Shown here piece after piece: positions 7,483 through 15,619 of a DNA stretch of 64,000 nucleotides. The DNA is taken from positions 1-64,000 of the forward strand of contig CAJFNY010000065.1 of assembly GCA_904395865.1 (NCBI GenBank). Reading direction: 5' to 3'. The translations under genes were made by a program, and so were the position numbers. Position 1 is the first letter of the stretch; every line of letters begins with the position of its first letter. The notes beneath the pieces are model-generated. The model was not told the DNA's origin and did not search any database. It worked only from the letters and a program-made list of their open reading frames with translations. This DNA is from an uncultured Oscillospiraceae bacterium (GTDB lineage Bacteria > Bacillota > Clostridia > Oscillospirales > Oscillospiraceae).

Positions 7483-7527
7483 AATTCTCCGCAGAACGGC
7501 CCGCAGCGGGCAGCTTTGCGGAGAATT
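7483..7527 (-). promoter_or_regulatory. Hairpin in the prsA-like leader
   Basis: Arms AATTCTCCGCA/TGCGGAGAATT (7483-7493, 7517-7527) enclose a second short GC stem. It lies within the roughly 180-base untranslated leader between the promoter and the start codon. Whether it is regulatory is unknown. Confidence 0.5.
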
Positions 7528-7579
7528 TCGTGACATCGCCGCGGGAATCCGCCGCCCGGCGGCAGATTCAGCAGGCACT

Positions 7580-7608
7580 ATTATAGGGCATTCCGGCGGC
7601 GCTTGCAA
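7580..7608 (-). promoter_or_regulatory. Promoter of the prsA-like gene
   Basis: TTGCAA (7608-7603), a 17 bp spacer, and TATAAT (7585-7580) on the minus strand. Confidence 0.88.
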
Positions 7609-7682
7609 GTTTTTTTCGAAAAACTTCCGGCCGGACACAGTTTCTTTACATTTATACGGTATACTGACTCCCGGCAAAAGAA

Positions 7683-7709
7683 AAAACACTGCCCCCGGCA
7701 GTGTTTTGC
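7683..7709 (-). terminator. Intrinsic terminator upstream of the prsA promoter
   Basis: Arms AAAACACTGCC/GGCAGTGTTTT (7683-7693, 7697-7707), with TTTTTTCTTTT following on the minus strand. It would end the transcript from the DUF1292 gene and the structured RNA. Confidence 0.88.
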
Positions 7710-7735
7710 AGCGGTGTGCTCCGAAAATCCCCGCT

Positions 7736-7912
7736 TTGGCCGTGTGACTTCCATTATAACCTGCACGCAAGGGCAGGTGGGTCGCCTCTCGTGTGCTTCG
7801 CTGCTTCCAACTTCCGACTCGGCTCGGGGCCGGGCGGGAGGCCTGCAATCCACGCACGAAGTACAGCGTCCCGAATCAATGATGTGGGTTTAAGGGAAGC
7901 CATCACGCACCA
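7736..7912 (-). ncRNA. Candidate structured RNA, 6S-like architecture
   Basis: Non-coding stretch of about 175 bases that folds as a long interrupted hairpin. The closing stem pairs 7895-7906 with 7742-7752. An internal stem pairs 7838-7853 with 7777-7788. A small 6 bp hairpin (7759-7764, 7773-7778) sits on the 3' side of the open middle region. This resembles 6S RNA, which mimics an open promoter. In Bacillus subtilis a 6S gene lies beside the tcdA homologue, and tcdA is nearby here. The minus strand is favoured because a strong terminator follows on that side. I see no clear promoter, so this remains a proposal. Confidence 0.45.
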
Positions 7913-7940
7913 AGCAGGGAGCGTTCCCGATGCAGATTCG

Positions 7941-8225
7941 TCAGGAGGGGAGCCCCTCGTCCTCCTCATAGAGCAGATCCATCAGCGCGTTGTAGACGTT
8001 CTCCAGCTCCTGGTCGTCCTCGACGGCCAGAAGGACTTCCTCGCCATCCTCCTCGACGGCCTTGAGGATGCTGACCTCCATCTCCTCCGCTTCCTGCGCG
8101 TCGGCAGGGGTCAGCGCCAAGTATTCGGCGTCCTCGTACGTGACGCGGGCCAGAACCTCCAGCTCGTACTCCACGCCGTCCTCGTCGGTAATGGTGATGA
8201 TGTCGTCTCCGTATTGCTGCTCCAT
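7941..8225 (-). CDS. DUF1292 family protein (YrzB-like)
   Basis: A 94-residue very acidic protein of unknown function. It begins MEQQYGDDIITITDEDGVEY, the typical opening of DUF1292 proteins (conserved D(E)DG-E-Y and later LALTPAD segment), and ends in an acidic tail. The ATG follows CGGAGGCCCCT. In related genomes it is linked to alaS and ruvX; here it stands alone with its own promoter and is followed by the candidate structured RNA. Confidence 0.88.
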   Translation of the reverse strand: MEQQYGDDIITITDEDGVEYELEVLARVTYEDAEYLALTPADAQEAEEMEVSILKAVEEDGEEVLLAVEDDQELENVYNALMDLLYEEDEGLPS

Positions 8226-8253
8226 AGGGGCCTCCGTCGCTCTTGATGGCATT

Positions 8254-8282
8254 ATTTTAACCGCACCGGCGGAGAAAATCAA
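8254..8282 (-). promoter_or_regulatory. Promoter of the DUF1292 gene
   Basis: TTGATT (8282-8277), a 17 bp spacer, and TAAAAT (8259-8254), ending 28 bases before the ATG. Confidence 0.85.
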
Positions 8283-8308
8283 GAGGAAAACGGAAACTCC
8301 CCGGGCCG

Positions 8309-8569
8309 TCACGATAGAAAATCCTCGACGGCCCTTGTGTATTCTGCACGGGTTTTCAGGGGAAGCCCCTGCTCCAGCAGGGCCCGGTCGCCGGCCGGGA
8401 GCTGCCCGGCCGGAACGGCCGAGGCGCAGACGGTCCCGCCGGTGGCTTCGTCCACCACGCAGACGAAGCCGTCCCGGATGGTCATGGTGTACGGCAGGGC
8501 CGCGGCCGGCGCGGCCAGCAGCTGCGCCAGGACCGACGCGGCCGCCAGATGCCGGATCCAACGCTTCAT
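8309..8569 (-). CDS. Small secreted BofC C-terminal-domain-like protein
   Basis: An 86-residue protein with a clear signal peptide (MKRWIRHLAAASVLAQLLAA, cleavage near PAAA-LP). The mature part reads as YTMTIRDGFVCVV...LPAGDRALLEQGLPLKTRAEY...VEDFLS. That pattern (G-x-(I/V)-xV, LPxxDRxLLxxG(I/L), (E)DFLS) matches the C-terminal domain seen in BofC-like proteins of spore formers; BofC of Bacillus inhibits the SpoIVB protease. It has two cysteines (37 and 48). The ATG at 8569 has an AGAGGTGATTGCC site. The long frame upstream is antisense to the PBP and is rejected. It is divergent from the PBP gene. Confidence 0.6.
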   Translation of the reverse strand: MKRWIRHLAAASVLAQLLAAPAAALPYTMTIRDGFVCVVDEATGGTVCASAVPAGQLPAGDRALLEQGLPLKTRAEYTRAVEDFLS

Positions 8570-8650
8570 GGCAATCACCTCTGCGGTCAGTTTTTCCAGA
8601 TGCGGCGTCCGTATGCCCAGAAACCATTTCCAGCGCATTGACAGCCGTGG

Positions 8651-8656
8651 TATAAT
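8651..8656 (+). promoter_or_regulatory. Extended -10 promoter of the PBP gene
   Basis: TGGTATAAT (TATAAT at 8651-8656) is an extended -10; the -35 region is weak. It gives a roughly 100-base leader before the ATG at 8765. Confidence 0.65.
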
Positions 8657-8764
8657 AAACGATATCCTGGGTGCCTCTGCCCGCAGGCAGAGCGCGCCCG
8701 GAGGAGTTTCAGAAGCGGTCCGCGGGAAACCGCGGTTTTCATCGGGATTTATGGAGGTGTTTTC

Positions 8765-11404
8765 ATGGCATCCGGCCGGGAGAAGGATCTGCGCACACCG
8801 GTGCGCCGGGGCTTCCGCATCGTCGGGAAAATCCTTGCGGTCTTTTTCAAGATCCTGGGGACGCTGCTGCTGGTGGGCGTCCTGACGATGCTGATCTTCG
8901 GCTGCATTTTCGCCCGCTACGTCCAGACGGACCTGCTGCCCCAGGCGGGCGTCTCCCTGGAGAACGTCACCCTGGACCAGACGAGCGTCATCTATTACCA
9001 GGACCCGGACACCGGCGAATACCGGGAGCTCCAGCGGCTCTACGGCGAGGAGAACCGCACGTGGGTCTCCTACGAGCAGATCCCCCAGGACCTCATCAAC
9101 GCCTGCGTGGCCATTGAGGACAAGCGCTTCTACGAGCACCAGGGCGTGGACTGGCTGCGCACGGCGTCGGCCAGCGTCAACCTCTTCCTGGGCAACGACG
9201 ACACGTACGGCGCTTCCACCATCACCCAGCAGCTCATCAAGAACATCACCGGCGAGCGGGAGGTCACGGTCCGCCGGAAGCTGCTGGAGATCTTCAGCGC
9301 GCTGGAGTTCGAGAAGGAGCACACGAAGCGCGAGATTCTCACCTGGTACCTGAACACCATCTACCTGGGCGAGGGCTGCTACGGCGTCCAGAGCGCGTCC
9401 CGGGTCTATTTCGGCAAGGACGTCTCGGAGCTGACCACGGCCGAGTGCGCCAGCCTCATCGGCATCACCAACAACCCCTCCATCTACGACCCGTACATCA
9501 GCGAGGAGAACAACCGGGAGCGGCAGCTGACGATTCTCTGGGAGATGTACGATCAGGGGTATATCCTCACCGAGGAGGCGTACCAGGAGGCCGTCAATCA
9601 GGAGCTGGTGTTCCGCAACGGCTTCCTGGACGACACGGGCTACGACGACGGCAGCGACTACTATTCCTACTTCGTCGACCAGGTCATCCGCGACGTGACG
9701 GCCGACCTGCAGGAGCAGTACGGCTACTCCGAGCGCATCGCCGAGCAGATGGTCCGCTCCGGCGGCTACGCCATCTACTGCACCCTCAATCCGGAGATCC
9801 AGGAGATCGCCGAGTCGGTCTATGAGAACCTGGACAACATCCCGGAGACCGACAGTGAGCAGCAGCTCCAGTCCGGCATCGCCATCATCGACAATACCAC
9901 CGGCGACATGGTGGCCGTGGTGGGCGGCGTCGGGGAAAAGACGGGCAGCCTGACGCTGAACCGGGCCACCCAGTCCCTGCTGTCCCCCGGCTCCACCATC
10001 AAGCCCATCACCGTCTACGGCCCGGCCTTCGACCAGGGGATCATCACGCCGGCCACCGTCTACGACGACACGCCGTACTCCTTCGACGGCGGCGTCTGGC
10101 CCCGGAACACGAACCGGACGTACGCCGGCCTGATGACGATCCGCTCGGCCATCAGCATGTCCACCAACACCGTGGCCGTCAAGGTCCTGGCGGACCTGAC
10201 GCCGGAGGCCTCCTTCCGCTTTGCCCGGGAGAAGCTGGGCATGACGACCCTGGTGGAGGATGAGGTCATCGGCGGCCAGACGTACACTGACATCGGCCTG
10301 GCCCCCCTGGCTCTGGGCAGCCTGACCCGCGGCACGACGATTCAGGACATGGCCGCCGCCTACGCCGCGTACGCCAACGGCGGCGCGTGGCGCGAGCCCC
10401 GCACGTATACCCGCGTCACCCGCACCGTCAACGGCCATGAGGAGGTCGTCCTGGACAACACCCAGGACACGGTCCAGGCCGTCAGCTCCAAGGCCGCCTG
10501 GTATATGACTGACATGCTGGAGTACGCCGTGGAGCACGGCACCGGCTCCCCGGCGCAGATCGCCAACATGGCCGTGGCCGGCAAGACCGGCACCACCGAC
10601 GACGATCACGACCGCTGGTTCTGCGGCTACACGCCGTACTATTCCGCGGCCGTCTGGTGCGGCTACGACCTGCCCGAGGAGGTCAACCTGACCAGCTCGT
10701 CCACCAACCCGGCGGCGTACCTGTGGCAGATGGTCATGGCCCAGATCCACGAGGAGCTGGAGCCGGCGGAGTTCACGCGGCCCACGGACGTGGTCGAGGT
10801 CTGGTACTGCCGCGACAGCGGCAAGCTGGCCACCGACGCCTGCCGGGCCGACCCGCGGGGCAGCCGCGTCGTCAGCGGCTATCTGGCCCTGGAGGACGCT
10901 CCCAGCGACTACTGCGACGTCCACCGCATGGTGGAGATCTGTGACGCCAGCGGCCATATGGCCAATGAGTTCTGCACCCAGGTGGAGGACAACACGACCC
11001 ACGAGGTGGGCCTGCTGGACGTGAGCCGCGCCTTCCCGACGTCCGGCGTCAGCGTCAGCGACCAGTATTACACGATTCCCGACGAGGGCAGCCTGCCCTC
11101 CGGCTATTACCCGGCCGTCAGCTCCCAGGGGGATCCCATGGGTCTGCCCTGCACCGAGCACACCGAGGAGAGCATCCAGCCGCCGGAGGAGGACCCCAAC
11201 AGCGCCGGAGACGTGCTGGATCCCGAAAATCCGGAGGATCCCGACGCTCCGACGGACCCCAACGACCCGACAAACCCGTCCGACCCGACGGATCCGACCA
11301 ATCCGACCGATCCGCCGGATCCCGGCGGAACGGACGGGGAGACCGAACCGCCCTATGAGGGCTGGGAGGACCCGGCCGACGGCGGCGTCGTACCGAACGA
11401 CTGA
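8765..11404 (+). CDS. Class A penicillin-binding protein (glycosyltransferase/transpeptidase)
   Basis: Bifunctional peptidoglycan synthase of the PBP1A type, 879 residues. It has a cytoplasmic basic N-terminus, a transmembrane helix (about 22-48), a GT51 domain starting at EDKRFYEHQGVD (catalytic Glu118), and a transpeptidase domain with SxxK at S410-K413, SxN at S466-N468 and KTG at K607-G609. After about residue 790 the tail is a low-complexity Asp/Pro/Thr stretch (DPNDPTNPSDPTDPTNPTDP) ending in an acidic peptide. The ATG follows GGAGGTGTTTTC. All catalytic residues are present. Confidence 0.95.
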   Translation: MASGREKDLRTPVRRGFRIVGKILAVFFKILGTLLLVGVLTMLIFGCIFARYVQTDLLPQAGVSLENVTLDQTSVIYYQDPDTGEYRELQRLYGEENRTWVSYEQIPQDLINACVAIEDKRFYEHQGVDWLRTASASVNLFLGNDDTYGASTITQQLIKNITGEREVTVRRKLLEIFSALEFEKEHTKREILTWYLNTIYLGEGCYGVQSASRVYFGKDVSELTTAECASLIGITNNPSIYDPYISEENNRERQLTILWEMYDQGYILTEEAYQEAVNQELVFRNGFLDDTGYDDGSDYYSYFVDQVIRDVTADLQEQYGYSERIAEQMVRSGGYAIYCTLNPEIQEIAESVYENLDNIPETDSEQQLQSGIAIIDNTTGDMVAVVGGVGEKTGSLTLNRATQSLLSPGSTIKPITVYGPAFDQGIITPATVYDDTPYSFDGGVWPRNTNRTYAGLMTIRSAISMSTNTVAVKVLADLTPEASFRFAREKLGMTTLVEDEVIGGQTYTDIGLAPLALGSLTRGTTIQDMAAAYAAYANGGAWREPRTYTRVTRTVNGHEEVVLDNTQDTVQAVSSKAAWYMTDMLEYAVEHGTGSPAQIANMAVAGKTGTTDDDHDRWFCGYTPYYSAAVWCGYDLPEEVNLTSSSTNPAAYLWQMVMAQIHEELEPAEFTRPTDVVEVWYCRDSGKLATDACRADPRGSRVVSGYLALEDAPSDYCDVHRMVEICDASGHMANEFCTQVEDNTTHEVGLLDVSRAFPTSGVSVSDQYYTIPDEGSLPSGYYPAVSSQGDPMGLPCTEHTEESIQPPEEDPNSAGDVLDPENPEDPDAPTDPNDPTNPSDPTDPTNPTDPPDPGGTDGETEPPYEGWEDPADGGVVPND

Positions 11405-11435
11405 GATTTTGTGATGAAATGAGGCGCGGATCCGC

Positions 11436-12296
11436 ATGTGGAGAGCCGAAGACTGGAAAGATTATGAGGTGCTCGACACCTCCGGCGGCGAGAAGCTGGA
11501 GCGGTGGGGCCAATATATCCTGGTGCGGCCGGATCCGCAGATCATCTGGACGACGCCGCGCCGCAACCCGCTCTGGAAGCGGTACGACGCCCGCTACGCC
11601 CGCAGCGCCAGCGGCGGCGGCAGCTGGTCGGAGCACCGGCTGCCGGAGGCGTGGGAGGTGGCGTACGGCGACCTGACCTTCCGGGTCAAGCCCATGAACT
11701 TCAAGCACACCGGCGTGTTCCCCGAGCAGGCCGTCAACTGGGACTTCCTGCGGCAGCGGATCCGGGCGGCTGGCCGGCCGCTGCAGGTGCTGAACCTGTT
11801 CGCCTACACCGGCGGCGCCACGCTGGCGGCCGCCGCGGCCGGCGCGTCGGTCTGCCACGTGGACGCGGCCCGGGGTATGGTGGCCTGGGCCCGGGAGAAC
11901 GCCCGCGCCTCCGGCCTGGAGCAGGCCCCGATCCGCTGGATCGTCGACGACTGCGCCAAGTTCGTGGAGCGGGAGATCCGCCGCGGGCGGCGCTACGACG
12001 GGATCATCATGGACCCGCCGTCGTACGGCCGCGGCCCCTCCGGCGAGGTCTGGAAGCTGGAGAAGGACCTCTATCCGTTCCTGCAGCTGGTGGCCGGCGT
12101 GCTGTCGGACGAGCCGGAGTTTTTCATTCTCAATTCCTACACGGCCGGCCTGGCGCCGTCGGTGCTGGGCTGCCTGCTGGAGACGGTGGTGCGCCCGCGC
12201 TTCGGCGGCAGCGTCGCGTGCGACGAGCTGGGCCTGCCGGTGACGGACTCGGGCCTGACGCTGCCCTGCGGCGCCACCGGCCGCTGGATGCGCTGA
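11436..12296 (+). CDS. Class I SAM-dependent methyltransferase (RlmI/RlmK-like fold)
   Basis: A 286-residue methyltransferase. The SAM loop is NLFAYTGGATL (about 124-134) and the catalytic motif is MDPPSYGRGP (about 188-197), as in 23S rRNA cytosine methyltransferases of the RlmI/RlmK type and related enzymes. The N-terminal part (LVRPDPQIIW) is a short non-PUA region, so the exact RNA target is unclear. It lies 31 bases after the PBP and 16 before ecfA1 and is probably co-transcribed with them. Confidence 0.85.
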   Translation: MWRAEDWKDYEVLDTSGGEKLERWGQYILVRPDPQIIWTTPRRNPLWKRYDARYARSASGGGSWSEHRLPEAWEVAYGDLTFRVKPMNFKHTGVFPEQAVNWDFLRQRIRAAGRPLQVLNLFAYTGGATLAAAAAGASVCHVDAARGMVAWARENARASGLEQAPIRWIVDDCAKFVEREIRRGRRYDGIIMDPPSYGRGPSGEVWKLEKDLYPFLQLVAGVLSDEPEFFILNSYTAGLAPSVLGCLLETVVRPRFGGSVACDELGLPVTDSGLTLPCGATGRWMR

Positions 12297-12312
12297 GGAA
12301 GGAGGCGCTCCC

Positions 12313-13203
12313 ATGGAAAACGCCATTCGGGCAGAGCACCTGACGTATACGTATCCCGACCAGGCGGACAGCCGCTCCACCCGCGTCTTTGAGGACCTGG
12401 ACCTGACCGTGGCCCAGGGCAGCTTCGTATGCATCCTCGGTCACAACGGCTGCGGCAAGTCCACCCTGGCCAAGCACTTCAACGCCATATTGCTGCCGGA
12501 CGGCGGCAAGGTCTGGGTCTACGGCCTGGACACGGCCGGGGAGGAGAACCTGATCCCCATCCGCCGCCAGGTGGGCATGGTCTTTCAGAATCCCGACAAT
12601 CAGATCGTCGCCAGCGTGGTGGAGGAGGACGTGGCCTTCGCGCCGGAGAATCTGGGCGTAGATCCGCCGGAGATCCGACGGCGGGTGGATGAGGCCCTGC
12701 GCCGGGTGGGCATGTACGACCTGCGGGAGCGGGCGCCGCACCTGCTGTCCGGCGGCCAGAAGCAGCGGGTGGCCATCGCCGGCATCCTGGCCATGGAGCC
12801 GCGGTGCATCGTCCTGGACGAGCCCACGGCCATGCTGGACCCCCGGGGGCGCCGGGAAGTGCTGGAGACCGTTCGCCGCCTCAATCGGGAGCAGGGCGTG
12901 ACGGTGGTGCTGATTACCCATCACATGCGGGAGGCCATCGACGCCGACCGGGTCATCGTCATGGACAACGGCGCCATTCTCACCGACGGGACGCCGGCGC
13001 AGGTGTTCACCCAGGTGGAGCTGCTGCAGTCGGCCGGGCTGACGGTGCCGGAGACGACGCAGCTGCTCTGGGCCCTGCGCGGCCGCGGCCTGGACGTGCC
13101 GCTGGATGCGCTGCGGGTGGAGGAATGCGCCCGGGCCATCTGCCGGGCCGTGGCGGCGGAGCGTCCGCAGGAGGAGAGTAGAGAAGTTGACGCCAATCAT
13201 TGA
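12313..13203 (+). CDS. ecfA1: ECF transporter ATPase EcfA1
   Basis: One of two ATPases of the energy-coupling-factor module that powers several vitamin and metal substrate-binding S components. 296 residues. Walker A is GHNGCGKST (about 44-52), the Q-loop lies in VFQNPDNQ, the signature is LSGGQKQRVAIAGI, Walker B is CIVLDEPTAML, and the switch His is in LITHHM. The ATG follows GAAGGAGGCGCTCCC. The order ecfA1-ecfA2-ecfT-truA is partly conserved in Firmicutes, where rplM-rpsI commonly follow; here they do not. Confidence 0.95.
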   Translation: MENAIRAEHLTYTYPDQADSRSTRVFEDLDLTVAQGSFVCILGHNGCGKSTLAKHFNAILLPDGGKVWVYGLDTAGEENLIPIRRQVGMVFQNPDNQIVASVVEEDVAFAPENLGVDPPEIRRRVDEALRRVGMYDLRERAPHLLSGGQKQRVAIAGILAMEPRCIVLDEPTAMLDPRGRREVLETVRRLNREQGVTVVLITHHMREAIDADRVIVMDNGAILTDGTPAQVFTQVELLQSAGLTVPETTQLLWALRGRGLDVPLDALRVEECARAICRAVAAERPQEESREVDANH

Positions 13204-14053
13204 AACCAGGGCCCTGACCCATATTTACGGGACGGGCACGCCCTTCGAGAACGAGGCCCTGCGGGGTGTGGAATTCCAGGCGGCGCCGGGGGAGTTCGTG
13301 GGCATCATCGGCCACACGGGCTCCGGCAAGTCGACGCTGATCCAGCACCTCAACGGCCTCCTGCGCCCCACCTCCGGCCAGGTCCTGTTCCGGGGGGAGG
13401 ACATTTTCCGGGACAAGGAGTTTACGCGCCAGATCCGCTTCCACGTGGGGCTCGTGTTCCAGTATCCCGAATATCAGCTGTTTGAGGAGACGTGCTTCAA
13501 GGACATCGCCTTCGGCCCGAAGAACATGGGGCTCGACGAGGCGGAGGTCCGCCGCCGCGTCCTGCGGGCGGCCGGCTTCGTGGGGCTGACGGAGGAGGAC
13601 CTGGAGCGGTCGCCCTTCGAGCTGTCCGGCGGCCAGCGCCGCCGGGTGGCCATTGCCGGCGTCATCGCCATGGAGCCGGAGGTGCTGATTCTCGACGAGC
13701 CCACCGCCGGCCTGGACCCGGCCGGCCGCGAGAGCGTCCTGGAGAACATCCGGGCGTACCAGCGGGCGCAGAACGCCGCCATCCTCATGGTCAGCCACTC
13801 CATGGAGGAGGTGGCGGCCAACGCCGACCGGCTCTACGTCCTGAACCACGGCGCCGTGGCCATGTGCGGCACGCCGCGGGAGGTCTTTTCCCGGGCTGCG
13901 GAGCTGGAGTCCATCGGCCTGGACGTGCCGTGGGTCACGCGGATCTTCCGCCGCCTGCGGGAGCTGGGGCTGGAGGTGGACACCTCGGTCTATACCATCG
14001 ACCAGGCCCTGGCGGCCCTGGACGCCGTGAGGGGAGGGGCAGCCGGTGCTTAA
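13187..14053 (+). CDS. ecfA2: ECF transporter ATPase EcfA2
   Basis: Second ATPase of the module, 288 residues from TTG at 13187, preceded by GGAGGAGAGTAGAGAAG and overlapping the ecfA1 end by 17 bases. The product (M)TPIIETRALTHIYG... has Walker A GHTGSGKST, the Q-loop motif VFQYPEYQLFE that is typical of EcfA2, signature LSGGQRRRVAIAGV, Walker B VLILDEPTAGL and the switch His in MVSHSM. Upstream in-frame codons lie in ecfA1 and are rejected. Confidence 0.94.
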   Translation: MTPIIETRALTHIYGTGTPFENEALRGVEFQAAPGEFVGIIGHTGSGKSTLIQHLNGLLRPTSGQVLFRGEDIFRDKEFTRQIRFHVGLVFQYPEYQLFEETCFKDIAFGPKNMGLDEAEVRRRVLRAAGFVGLTEEDLERSPFELSGGQRRRVAIAGVIAMEPEVLILDEPTAGLDPAGRESVLENIRAYQRAQNAAILMVSHSMEEVAANADRLYVLNHGAVAMCGTPREVFSRAAELESIGLDVPWVTRIFRRLRELGLEVDTSVYTIDQALAALDAVRGGAAGA

Positions 14054-14846
14054 GGACATCACCCTGGGCCAGTATTTCCCCGGCGACACCCCGGTCCACC
14101 GGCTGGACCCGCGGACGAAGCTGATCCTCGTGGTGGTCTACATCGCCGCGCTGTTCACGGCCCAGGGGCTGGCGGCGTACCTGGCGGTGTTCGCCTTCCT
14201 GGCCGCGGCCTTCGCCGTCTCGCGCATCCGGCCGGCCACGGCCCTGCGGGGGCTGAAGCCCCTGATCGTCATCCTCTGCCTGACCGGCATCCTGAACCTG
14301 CTGTATACGCCGGGGCAGGTGCTGGCGGAGTTCTGGATTTTCACCATCACCCGGGAGGGCATCATCAGCGCCGTCTACATGGTGGCGCGGATCGTCATGC
14401 TCGTCACCGGCACGTTCCTGCTGACGTACACCACGTCGCCCCTCTCCCTGACCGACGGGCTGGAGCGGCTGCTGGGCCCGCTGAAGCGCCTGCACCTGCC
14501 GATCCACGAGCTGGCCATGATGATGAGCATCGCGCTGCGGTTCATCCCCACGCTCATCGAGGAGACGGACAAGATCATCTCCGCCCAGAAGGCCCGCGGC
14601 GCCGACTTTGAGACCGGCAGCCTCCTGCGCCGGGCCAAGGCGCTGATCCCGGTGCTGGTGCCGCTGTTCGTCAGCGCCCTGCGCCGGGCCGATGAGCTGG
14701 CCACGGCCATGGAGTGCCGCTGCTACCAGGGCGGAAAGGGCCGTACCCGGATGAAGCAGCTGCACTACGCCCGGCGGGACGCCGTGGCCCTGGCACTGGG
14801 CCTGGGGCTGCTGGCGGCGGTCATCGCCCTGCGGGTGCTGCGGTAG
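14046..14846 (+). CDS. ecfT: ECF transporter transmembrane subunit EcfT
   Basis: Membrane scaffold that connects EcfA1A2 with interchangeable S components. 266 residues from GTG at 14046, overlapping the ecfA2 end by 8 bases. It has about five to six hydrophobic helices and the two coupling motifs with Ala-Arg-Gly character near the end of the cytoplasmic helices (AQKARGADF, with ALRRADELATAMECR after it). No S component gene is in the window, so the substrate is not defined. Confidence 0.94.
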   Translation: MLKDITLGQYFPGDTPVHRLDPRTKLILVVVYIAALFTAQGLAAYLAVFAFLAAAFAVSRIRPATALRGLKPLIVILCLTGILNLLYTPGQVLAEFWIFTITREGIISAVYMVARIVMLVTGTFLLTYTTSPLSLTDGLERLLGPLKRLHLPIHELAMMMSIALRFIPTLIEETDKIISAQKARGADFETGSLLRRAKALIPVLVPLFVSALRRADELATAMECRCYQGGKGRTRMKQLHYARRDAVALALGLGLLAAVIALRVLR

Positions 14847-14857
14847 GAGGGAACGGC

Positions 14858-15619
14858 TTGCGGAACATCGCACTCTTTTTGTCATACCTGGGCACGGCGT
14901 ACCACGGCTGGCAGGTCCAGAAGCGGGATGTCACCGTGGGGGAGACGCTGGAGAAGGCCGCGGCGGCCGTGGTGGGCCACCCGGTGAAGATGACCGGCTG
15001 CGGCCGGACGGACGCCGGCGTCCACGCCCGGCGGTACGTGGCCAACTTCCACACGTCCTCCCGCATCCCCGCCGACCGGCTGCCGTACGCCCTGAACACC
15101 CACCTGCCTGAGGACATCGTCGTCACCGGCGCCCGGGAGGTGCCGGAGAAGTTCAACGCCATCGGCTCCTGCGTCCGCAAGGAGTACACGTATCTGATCT
15201 ACAACTCCCGGATCCGGGATCCGTTTTACGTCAACCGGGCCTGGTTTTATCCGAAGCACCTGGACGAGGCGGTCCTGCAGCGGGCCGCGGACCAGTTCGT
15301 GGGGACCCACGACTTCGCGGCCGTCCGGAGCGTCGGCACCGAGACGCGGACGACGGTGCGCACGGTTTACTACTACCGCGTCGCCCGGGAGGGCGACCTG
15401 CTGAAGCTGCGGGTCTGTGCCGACGGCTTCCTCTACAACATGGCCCGGGCCATGGCCGGCACCCTCGTCTACTGCGCCGAGGGAAAGATCGCGCCGGAGG
15501 AGATCGGCGACCTGCTGGCCCGGGGCGACCGGACGGCCGCCGGCCCCACGGTGCCGCCCGGCGGCCTGTATCTGACCCACCTGTGGTACGACGACGGGGA
15601 GGTGGCCTTCCATGTCTGA
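14858..15619 (+). CDS. truA: tRNA pseudouridine(38-40) synthase TruA
   Basis: Converts U38-U40 of tRNA anticodon stems to pseudouridine. 253 residues from TTG at 14858 with a TAGGAGGGAACGGC site, giving (M)RNIALFLSYLGTAYHGWQ. The catalytic Asp is in GCGRTDAGVHA (about residue 52), and the C-terminal half has FLYNMARAMAGTL. A longer in-frame ORF runs back into ecfT and is rejected. It overlaps the next gene by 8 bases. Confidence 0.95.
   Translation: MRNIALFLSYLGTAYHGWQVQKRDVTVGETLEKAAAAVVGHPVKMTGCGRTDAGVHARRYVANFHTSSRIPADRLPYALNTHLPEDIVVTGAREVPEKFNAIGSCVRKEYTYLIYNSRIRDPFYVNRAWFYPKHLDEAVLQRAADQFVGTHDFAAVRSVGTETRTTVRTVYYYRVAREGDLLKLRVCADGFLYNMARAMAGTLVYCAEGKIAPEEIGDLLARGDRTAAGPTVPPGGLYLTHLWYDDGEVAFHV

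Noticed and set aside
7390-7857. N-terminal extension of the PrsA-like protein
   Set aside because: It would read through the promoter and leader and remove the membrane anchor from the N-terminus.
7736-7912. SRP RNA as an identity for the structured region
   Set aside because: A GGAAGCAGC string is present, but the full helix 8 signature (AGGTCCGGAAGGAAGCAGC-like) is not.
8309-11437. A 1042-codon frame antisense to the PBP gene
   Set aside because: Only its last 87 codons after 8569 have a ribosome site and sensible protein features. The rest mirrors PBP codons in GC-rich DNA.
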